Of a stretch of DNA of 10,763 nucleotides, positions 5,284 through 10,763 are shown piece by piece. The position numbers were made by a program, and so were the translations under genes. Within the stretch, counting starts at the first letter, position 1; each line of letters starts with the position of its first letter. The notes under the pieces are model-generated. The model did no database searches and was not told the DNA's origin. It worked only from the letters and a program-made list of their open reading frames with translations. The stretch comes from Spirochaetales bacterium (lineage in GTDB: Bacteria > Spirochaetota > Spirochaetia > Sphaerochaetales > Sphaerochaetaceae). The stretch is from the NCBI GenBank assembly GCA_017614625.1, contig JAGABK010000126.1:1-10763 (forward strand), given 5' to 3'.

Positions 5284-6903
5284 ATGAAGGAAGTTTACAT
5301 CACCGGTCACCGCAACCCGGACATGGACACCGTGTGCTCGGCCTACGCATACGCGCAGCTGAAGAAGATCCTGGATCCGTCGCATGACTACAGGCCCGTC
5401 ATCTGCGGCCATCTTTCGGAGAGCCTTGCCCGGCAGCTCGATTCGATTGGCTTCACGCCCCAGCCCTACATGCGGGACGTCCACCCCAGGGTCTCCGACG
5501 TGATGCTCCGCCCGGATGTCGTGATAGACGCCGATTCTCCCATATACAACCTGGTCAACGTCTACAGCATGAAGCAGCCGTCCGTCGTTCCCGTAACGGA
5601 GAAGGGGCGGTTCTTCGGGCTCCTGAGCGTCGACGACATCACGGGCTGGTTCCTGAAGGACAATTCCTCGGCGGTTCCGGTCTACGACCTGTCGGTGCGC
5701 AACATAGCTTCCGTCCTTCCCGGAAAGATCGTCCACAGGGGGCAGTCCGACGACATCAAGGCAAGTCTCCTCGCAGGAGCGGCCGCTCTGGAGGAGTTCA
5801 AGTCCTACATCAGGCCCGACTCCCGCTTCGTGGTCGTCATGGGCATGCGCAGGGACCATATAGAATACGCGGTCAAGATGCAGGTACCGGCCCTGATCAT
5901 CACGACGACCACCGACGTTGAGGACATCGACTTCTCGTCGTTCAACGGCCTGGTCTATGTCACCAAGCTCGGCACCGCCGAGACGCTCAGGAGGCTCCGC
6001 ATGACATCAAGCGTGCGCAGCATCATGGGCAAGCAGGGCGCAAGGCTGCAGATCAACGACCTGTTCGACGACGCCAAGGAGATGCTCTCGTCGTCCTCCC
6101 TCAGAGGACTTCCGGTCTTCGACGGGGAAGAGTGGGTCGGCTATGTGACAAGAAGGTGCTTCCTCGAGAAGCCCGAGTACAACGTCATCCTCATGGACCA
6201 CAACGAGGCCTCGCAGAGCATCCGCGGCATTGAGGAGGCCAACATCCTGGAGGTCATCGACCACCACAGGGTCGACGCCCCCAAGACCAACACGCCCATC
6301 CTTTTCGATGTCGAGCCGCTGGGAAGCACCTGCACGATCGTGCACCAGCTGTACCTGCGCAACGGCCTGATTCCCGATTTCCTGACCGCCAAGGTCCTTC
6401 TGACGGGAATCATCTGCGACACGCTGATCCTCAAGTCGCCCACGACAACTGCCGTGGACACCACCAGCGCAGAGCAGCTGGCCTCGATGTGCGGTGTTCA
6501 GGACATCATGGCCTTCGGAAAGGAGCTGTTCAGCCACAGCGCGTCGCTGTCCGAGCGCGAGCCTGATGCGGTCATCAACTCCGACTTCAAGACCTACAGC
6601 CAGAACGGAGTCAAGATCGGAGTGGGGCAGTGCGAGGTTCCGTTCCTCACCGACCTGAACGACTATTCGGCCAAGTACCTGGAGGCGCTGGACGCCATGG
6701 CTAAGGCCGGAGGATACGGATGGGCCATGCTCATGGTCACCGACGTGCTCAAGGGGCACAGCGTCCTGCTTTCGAGCAAGAGCAAATACGAGAAGAGGCT
6801 TCCCTACATAGTGATCTCCGACCATGTCTACGACATGCAGGGGGTCCTTTCGAGGAAGAAGCAGCTTCTCCCGGAAATCCTGCATGCAGTGAATGTGGGT
6901 TGA
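5284..6903 (+). CDS. ppaC: Manganese-dependent (family II) inorganic pyrophosphatase with CBS and DRTGG-like regulatory insert
   Basis: This 539-residue cytoplasmic enzyme hydrolyses pyrophosphate to two phosphates. The DHH catalytic domain is split by a regulatory insert, as in CBS-type PPases. The N-terminal metal motif is GHRNPDMD (His9, Asp13, Asp15). A first CBS domain follows at about 60-130, a DRTGG-like segment at about 135-235 and a second CBS domain at about 241-298. The catalytic core then resumes with DHNE (305-308), DHH (326-328), EPLGST (344-349), CDTLILKSPT (Asp379) and the C-terminal SRKKQ (523-527) of the DHHA2 domain. In characterised relatives the CBS domains bind AMP/ADP (inhibiting) or ATP and diadenosine polyphosphates (activating). 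In the DRTGG region the usual TGG appears as TTTT, so ligand binding there may differ. I chose ATG 5284 because an upstream TTG (5248) adds residues unlike the family and the family N-terminus is MKEVYITGH. No Shine-Dalgarno lies in the normal window. Confidence 0.9.
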   Translation: MKEVYITGHRNPDMDTVCSAYAYAQLKKILDPSHDYRPVICGHLSESLARQLDSIGFTPQPYMRDVHPRVSDVMLRPDVVIDADSPIYNLVNVYSMKQPSVVPVTEKGRFFGLLSVDDITGWFLKDNSSAVPVYDLSVRNIASVLPGKIVHRGQSDDIKASLLAGAAALEEFKSYIRPDSRFVVVMGMRRDHIEYAVKMQVPALIITTTTDVEDIDFSSFNGLVYVTKLGTAETLRRLRMTSSVRSIMGKQGARLQINDLFDDAKEMLSSSSLRGLPVFDGEEWVGYVTRRCFLEKPEYNVILMDHNEASQSIRGIEEANILEVIDHHRVDAPKTNTPILFDVEPLGSTCTIVHQLYLRNGLIPDFLTAKVLLTGIICDTLILKSPTTTAVDTTSAEQLASMCGVQDIMAFGKELFSHSASLSEREPDAVINSDFKTYSQNGVKIGVGQCEVPFLTDLNDYSAKYLEALDAMAKAGGYGWAMLMVTDVLKGHSVLLSSKSKYEKRLPYIVISDHVYDMQGVLSRKKQLLPEILHAVNVG

Positions 6904-6928
6904 CAAAGACATAAGGGAAAAACATAGA
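6900..6928 (+). promoter_or_regulatory. Possible promoter of the barrel-protein operon
   Basis: A perfect TTGACA at 6900-6905 overlaps the pyrophosphatase stop codon. At 17 bases follows CATAGA (6923-6928), which matches the -10 consensus at only 3 of 6 positions. Read-through from the pyrophosphatase gene, 47 bases upstream, is the alternative. Confidence 0.35.
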
Positions 6929-6950
6929 TCAAGAACAAAAGGGGTGAAAC

Positions 6951-8777
6951 ATGATCAGGAAAATCACAATGACAGCGTTTGTCCTCTTTCTGTGCGCTGC
7001 GGTCTTCGCCGCATCGTCCGGGACGGACAATTACCAGAAGATCTACGGCGTGACGGATCCGGTCTACGGATACATCAACGACCTGTACGTGCTGGAGGGC
7101 TATGCAAGGCCGTCCACCACCGGACCCTGGAGCGGAGCCGAGCTCGCCGCCATGCTTGACGTCTTCGATGCGGCGTCCCTTTCGGGCGCTTCGAAGGCCC
7201 TTTACGACGCGGCCTGCGAGATCATCGGAAAGGACGCGCAGGCGCCGGTGTTCAAGGCTGCCCTCGAGATAGATGAGGAGCTGTACATCAACACCAACTA
7301 CAGCAGCCCGTACTTCCGGGGACGTGACAACTGGGTCCGCGGATGGGCCAACGAGAAGCCGTTTCTGAACTTCATCACCGACGAGCACATCGGAAAGAAC
7401 TTCTACGGCTACTTCGACCTTTCCATCGGCGTTGCGAAGGACTGGAAGAGCGGAGACAGCACGGAAAGGAAGTTCGGAGACAGCATCCTGTGGTCCAACA
7501 CCCCGTTCCTCCTTGCCAACGACATGAAGCAGCTTGACTTCAACATGCCGCTGAGGGCCTTCGTGTCCGCAGGAGGGGAGAACTGGACCCTGCAGATCGG
7601 CCGCGACAGACTGAGCTGGGGCAACGGAACCACCGGCAACTTCGTCATAGGCGACCATCTGAAGTACCACAACATGGCCCGCTTCACCGCGTTCGACAGC
7701 AGCTTCAAGTACACGTTCCTCGTCTCGGCGTTCCCGCACCCGCAGATGTACTACAGGGTTATCAACGCCGACGGTGCGATGCAGTACTCGATCAACGGCG
7801 CCAATGCCGTCGGAAGCGGACAGAGCCAGTACATGAACGGAATCGCGGCCTTCATCGGCCACCGCCTCGAGTGGAAGATCCTACCGAGCCTGTCGCTGAC
7901 ACTCACGGAGGGCGTCATGTACATGAGCAAGGACAACAAGATCGACCTGATCGCCTTCGCTCCGGCCTACCTGTACCACAACAACTACACCAGAAGCAAC
8001 ACGAACTCCATCCTGGAGCTCGAAGCAGACTGGACCTTCGCCAGGGGATGGAACGTCTACGGCCAGATGGTCATTGACGAGTTCATCCTTCCCGGAGAGC
8101 AGAATCCCAAGACCGCGACTCCCGAACATGTAGCCGAGCCCAACGGACTGGGTTACCTGGCCGGTCTCACATACACCACGGGAGCCGGAAGCGGAATCCT
8201 CAAGATCAACGCCGAAGGCGCCATCACCGCCCCGTACCTGTACCTGCGCGACGGCGACGCACAGGCCGGCGAGACCACGAGGGAGCAGACCAACGGACGC
8301 TACGGAATCAACTACGTGGTCGCCATCCGCGAGATGTCCGACTGCGGCGGAACCCAGAACTACAACCTGGACTTCCTGGGCTACAAGTACGGCGGAGACG
8401 CCCTTGTGGGCAACCTCAACGTCGACTACGCGGTTCCCGGAAAATGGAACGCAGGCGTGAACCTCTTCTACATGAAGCATGGAACGCATGACAAGTACAC
8501 CGTCTGGACAAGGATCAACAACACCACGGCCATGAACCAGACCACGCCCACCGAGACGCACCAGACCGCAAACTACAACGATGACGAGGCCGACCTCAGG
8601 GACGCAGCGTCAACGACTGTCGTCGCAGGACTCTACGGCTCCTACAACCTGCCTTGGGGCTTCACCGCGGGCGCCCAGCTGGACTTCGTCAGCATCAAGA
8701 ATCCCGGAAACAGGACCGCCAACGGTTCCATTTCCGATTTCCAGATCACGCTGCTTCTGTCCTACAGGCTTGACTGA
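6951..8777 (+). CDS. Secreted outer-membrane beta-barrel protein, Wzi-like candidate (paralogue 1)
   Basis: This 608-residue protein starts with a clear signal peptide (MIRKITMTAFVLFLCAAVFA, cleavage about residue 20). C15 is not in a convincing lipobox. A short predicted helical domain follows (about residues 30-90, DPVYGYINDLYVLEG...PWSGAELAAML). The rest is rich in alternating aromatic/polar strands and ends in ISDFQITLLLSYRLD, as outer-membrane barrels do. The layout of helical N-domain plus barrel, and the phrase GRDRLSWGNGTTGNFVIGDH, resemble capsule-assembly Wzi-family proteins, but this is from memory and not a search. A generic porin or surface adhesin is possible. The ATG has a good Shine-Dalgarno (AGGGG at 6940-6944, 6 bases). 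The next gene is a diverged paralogue 17 bases downstream, so the two likely form an operon. Strong use of C- and G-ending codons matches the host genome, giving no sign of recent transfer. Confidence 0.72.
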   Translation: MIRKITMTAFVLFLCAAVFAASSGTDNYQKIYGVTDPVYGYINDLYVLEGYARPSTTGPWSGAELAAMLDVFDAASLSGASKALYDAACEIIGKDAQAPVFKAALEIDEELYINTNYSSPYFRGRDNWVRGWANEKPFLNFITDEHIGKNFYGYFDLSIGVAKDWKSGDSTERKFGDSILWSNTPFLLANDMKQLDFNMPLRAFVSAGGENWTLQIGRDRLSWGNGTTGNFVIGDHLKYHNMARFTAFDSSFKYTFLVSAFPHPQMYYRVINADGAMQYSINGANAVGSGQSQYMNGIAAFIGHRLEWKILPSLSLTLTEGVMYMSKDNKIDLIAFAPAYLYHNNYTRSNTNSILELEADWTFARGWNVYGQMVIDEFILPGEQNPKTATPEHVAEPNGLGYLAGLTYTTGAGSGILKINAEGAITAPYLYLRDGDAQAGETTREQTNGRYGINYVVAIREMSDCGGTQNYNLDFLGYKYGGDALVGNLNVDYAVPGKWNAGVNLFYMKHGTHDKYTVWTRINNTTAMNQTTPTETHQTANYNDDEADLRDAASTTVVAGLYGSYNLPWGFTAGAQLDFVSIKNPGNRTANGSISDFQITLLLSYRLD

Positions 8778-8794
8778 GCCTGCGGAGGAACACG

Positions 8795-10492
8795 ATGCGC
8801 CGCGCCCTTGCCGTCTTCGTTCTCGTAGCTCTGTCCGTCCTGTCCCTGGCCGCCTATGCGGGCGGCAGGGTCTTCCCCCTGGGGGATCCGGTCTACGACC
8901 TGATGGACAGCCTCTTCGTCGCCTGCGGCCGTACGCAGCCTTCGGCCTCGAGGCCGTGGACGGCTTCGGAGGCCGCCAACGAGCTTTCCAAGCTCGACGC
9001 GTCGGATCTGAACGCGCAGCAGAAGGGCCTCTACGACCGGATCGCGGAAATGATAGGGGAAGATGAGAACGAGTACATAAGGGTCGGCGCCGAGTTCTCG
9101 CCAGAGATCTATCTCCACACCAACGAGAACTACGCCACGGACGAGCTGTGGAACTATTCCTTCAACGAGAGGAAGCCCTTCGCCACGCTTTACCTCAAGG
9201 CCGGCCTGGGCGCGTTCTACACATACTGCGAGATGGGCTACGGCTGGGGAAGAACGACCAACAAGGACGAGGCGGAGGCCCTGGAGGACCTCGCCCTGGA
9301 GAATTCCGGGGGCTGGTACGGCCTGGGGGCCGTCGTTCCCGCATCGGACGGGGACCTGATGATAATCACCAGGTCCGACGTCTACTCGAGGAAGTTCCTT
9401 TTCAACTTCCCGGCCATAACCCAGATCGAGATCGACGTCCCGCGCACGACCTTCCTCACCTTCGGATGGGAGAACGCCTCGTTCGGAATCTACCGGGCGC
9501 GCAAGAGCTGGGGAAGCTCGAAGATAGGCAACTTCATCTTCGACGGCCACGTGAGCACGTACAACTACGCCACGCTGAAGGTATTCGGACAGAAGTTCGC
9601 CTTCGACTACACGTTCATGCTACCCGCACAGACGTACTCCAACGAGCAGGCCGCCCTGTATCCCGCGGAGTTCAGAAGGGTCTTCGCGGCGCACAGGCTG
9701 TCGGTCCAGGTGCTGCCGAACCTCATGCTGGCCATGAGCGAGAACGTCATGTACAAGTTCGACGTCCCGGATGTGGAGACGCTGAACCCGGCTTCCATCT
9801 ACCACAACAACACCAACTCGATCCTCCTGAACGCCATAGCGCATCTGGAGGCCGAGTATGTCCCGGTCCCCGGACTCAGGACCTTCTTCCAGTTCGCCCT
9901 GGACCAGGCCACGGCCCCGACCGAGGCAGACACGCAGGACGCCGCCTGGGGAATCTCCGGCGGGGTCTCCTTCACGCGGATCCTGGAGCAGGGGATTCTC
10001 AACGGCTCGCTTGAGGGCGCGTACACCACGCCCGCCATGTACAGGCGCAACCACGTGGACTTCATCATCTGGACGAACAACAGCACCAACAGGCCCTATG
10101 TCCGCTATCCCATCTTCACCTACATCGGATTCAAGTACGGCGGCGATGCCATAGTCACCAAGGCCGATGTCTCATACGGCATGGAAAACGGCCTGAAGCT
10201 GTACGGCAACGCCAGCCTCGTGGTGCGCGGCGGTTTTACCATGACGGACTCCCACAATACGGAGAACGACAACTCCAAGGAACCCGACAAACGGCTGAAG
10301 ACACCGTCCGACCCGGCGTATTTATTCTATATAATTAATGCCGGCGCGGAGTACTCGACCAGCCTCTGGGGACTTCCGGTGAAGGCATTCGTCGACATCG
10401 CCTGGCTCGACGGGGTGAGGGGATGGCACGGAGACCTGGGAAGCGACCTGCAGGTCAGTCTGGGATTGAGCGTAAATACATCTTCCAAATGA
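8795..10492 (+). CDS. Secreted outer-membrane beta-barrel protein, Wzi-like candidate (paralogue 2)
   Basis: This 565-residue protein is a tandem paralogue of the preceding gene. The signal peptide is MRRALAVFVLVALSVLSLAAYA (cleavage about residue 22). The N-terminal helical domain is recognisably shared: DPVYDLMDSLFVACG...RPWTASEAANELSKLDASDL against DPVYGYINDLYVLEG...GPWSGAELAAMLDVFDAASL. Further shared blocks are IYHNNTNSIL (paralogue 1: YHNNYTRSNTNSIL) and the C-terminal FKYGGDAIV (paralogue 1: YKYGGDALV). Elsewhere the two diverge strongly, suggesting an old duplication. The C-terminus SDLQVSLGLSVNTSSK is a plausible last strand with a five-residue tail. GGAGG at 8784-8788, 6 bases from the ATG, is a strong Shine-Dalgarno and supports this start. 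Near the 3' end, codons 509-515 switch abruptly to A-T-rich codons (10319-10339). The function is inferred only from the barrel-like composition; substrate or partner is unknown. Confidence 0.72.
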   Translation: MRRALAVFVLVALSVLSLAAYAGGRVFPLGDPVYDLMDSLFVACGRTQPSASRPWTASEAANELSKLDASDLNAQQKGLYDRIAEMIGEDENEYIRVGAEFSPEIYLHTNENYATDELWNYSFNERKPFATLYLKAGLGAFYTYCEMGYGWGRTTNKDEAEALEDLALENSGGWYGLGAVVPASDGDLMIITRSDVYSRKFLFNFPAITQIEIDVPRTTFLTFGWENASFGIYRARKSWGSSKIGNFIFDGHVSTYNYATLKVFGQKFAFDYTFMLPAQTYSNEQAALYPAEFRRVFAAHRLSVQVLPNLMLAMSENVMYKFDVPDVETLNPASIYHNNTNSILLNAIAHLEAEYVPVPGLRTFFQFALDQATAPTEADTQDAAWGISGGVSFTRILEQGILNGSLEGAYTTPAMYRRNHVDFIIWTNNSTNRPYVRYPIFTYIGFKYGGDAIVTKADVSYGMENGLKLYGNASLVVRGGFTMTDSHNTENDNSKEPDKRLKTPSDPAYLFYIINAGAEYSTSLWGLPVKAFVDIAWLDGVRGWHGDLGSDLQVSLGLSVNTSSK

Positions 10493-10508
10493 AAAAGAAA
10501 ACAGGTTA

Positions 10509-10538
10509 TTGACAAACGTGTTTGCTTTTTGCTACCTT
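10509..10538 (+). promoter_or_regulatory. Promoter of the tRNA-Thr - rpmG transcript
   Basis: A perfect TTGACA (10509-10514) is followed after 18 bases by TACCTT (10533-10538), a weak -10. The start point would be near 10545, just before a perfect hairpin. It lies 17 bases after the end of the second barrel gene, in an AT-rich intergenic stretch with no visible terminator. Confidence 0.5.
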
Positions 10539-10545
10539 ACATTCT

Positions 10546-10559
10546 GCACGTTTACGTGC
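10546..10559 (+). repeat. Perfect short inverted repeat before tRNA-Thr
   Basis: GCACG-TTTA-CGTGC forms a 5-bp stem with a 4-base loop, and the symmetry extends to 6 bp on DNA. It lies between the predicted transcription start and the tRNA 5' end at 10569. It could be a 5' cap for the precursor, a processing signal or an operator; nothing in the sequence decides. Confidence 0.5.
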
Positions 10560-10568
10560 CCGTACTAT

Positions 10569-10641
10569 GCCCTTGTAGCTCAGTCGGTAGAGCACCACCA
10601 TGGTAAGGTGGGGGTCAGCGGTTCAAATCCGCTCGGGGGCT
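10569..10641 (+). tRNA. tRNA-Thr (anticodon GGT)
   Basis: All arms fold. The acceptor pairs GCCCTTG (10569-10575) with CGGGGGC (10634-10640), including two G-T wobbles. The D arm is GCTC/GAGC, the anticodon stem CCACC/GGTGG (10595-10599, 10607-10611), and the T arm AGCGG-TTCAAAT-CCGCT. The anticodon loop ATGGTAA gives GGT at 10602-10604, reading ACC and ACT. The variable loop has 5 bases and the discriminator is T (10641). CCA is not encoded, so it must be added by nucleotidyltransferase. The gene is followed after 39 bases by rpmG, the common tRNA-rpmG arrangement ahead of secE-nusG. Confidence 0.96.
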
Positions 10642-10680
10642 TTTTGGAAATAACGGCTTAGGCCGCAAGGAGATAGAGAT

Positions 10681-10763
10681 ATGGCAGACAAGAAAAAGAG
10701 TCCTGTTGAGAAGATTGCCCTCCAGTGCACCGAATGCAAGAGGAAGAACTACACAACAGAAAA
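10681..10763 (+). CDS. rpmG: Large-subunit ribosomal protein bL33 (3' truncated by window)
   Basis: The first 27 codons of a small ribosomal protein are visible, encoding MADKKKSPVEKIALQCTECK and then RKNYTTE. The LQCTECKRKNYTT core is the bL33 signature. Cys16 and Cys19 form the first CxxC pair, which marks the zinc-binding (C+) form; the second pair should lie beyond the window. The start has a strong Shine-Dalgarno, AAGGAG at 10667-10672, 8 bases from the ATG. It lies 39 bases after tRNA-Thr in the same direction and probably shares its transcript. Confidence 0.93.
   Translation, partial: MADKKKSPVEKIALQCTECKRKNYTTE

Noticed and set aside
6828..7862. A 344-codon minus-strand open frame, and similar ones at 6007-6912, 7881-8561 and 8762-9550
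   Set aside because: They lie opposite well-supported genes, have no recognisable motifs, and are explained by strong third-position G/C in the real frames.
1..10763. CRISPR arrays, transposases, integrases or phage genes
   Set aside because: No regularly spaced long repeats and no frames with such motifs were seen. The only tandem repeat is the 9-bp array at 2524-2568, which has no spacers.

Overview
The window looks like chromosomal DNA of a GC-rich diderm bacterium (about 60% GC in the housekeeping genes I counted by hand). It carries two secreted proteins that look like outer-membrane beta-barrels, a ClpB disaggregase, glycogen phosphorylase, a CBS-type family II pyrophosphatase and a tRNA-Thr followed by rpmG. 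This mix would suit a host-associated spirochaete of the Treponema/Sphaerochaeta kind, but that placement is an inference from gene content and not from a marker tree.

Layout. Positions 1-474 hold the 3' end of clpB. Positions 486-1131 hold a higB-higA toxin-antitoxin operon with its own promoter and visibly lower GC (45-48% in three 60-base samples), probably acquired. Positions 1141-1776 (minus) encode a MocA/MobA-like nucleotidyltransferase. A 57-bp divergent intergenic region separates it from a DUF554 membrane protein (1834-2523). A 9-bp tandem repeat (2524-2568) sits between the DUF554 gene and the convergent glgP (2583-5108, minus). The 175-bp gap between glgP and the divergent pyrophosphatase gene (5284-6903) is the most structured non-coding stretch: a strong glgP promoter, a 19-bp inverted repeat inside it, a large hairpin at the predicted 5' end of the glgP mRNA, and a hairpin that puts the glgP Shine-Dalgarno in its loop. 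Two tandem paralogous barrel proteins follow (6951-8777, 8795-10492), then tRNA-Thr(GGT) and the start of rpmG, cut by the window edge.

Working together. Glycogen phosphorylase consumes inorganic phosphate to release glucose-1-phosphate, and the divergent pyrophosphatase makes phosphate under adenine-nucleotide control. The two share a promoter region, which would allow joint tuning of carbon-store use and phosphate/energy state (inference). The two barrel proteins are an operon by spacing and Shine-Dalgarno placement.

No obviously new multi-gene system is present. The most interesting signals are regulatory: several transcripts appear to start at or within a few bases of the start codon (leaderless), while internal genes carry good Shine-Dalgarno sites; the glgP control region is unusually structured; and the tandem repeat lies in frame with the DUF554 stop codon.
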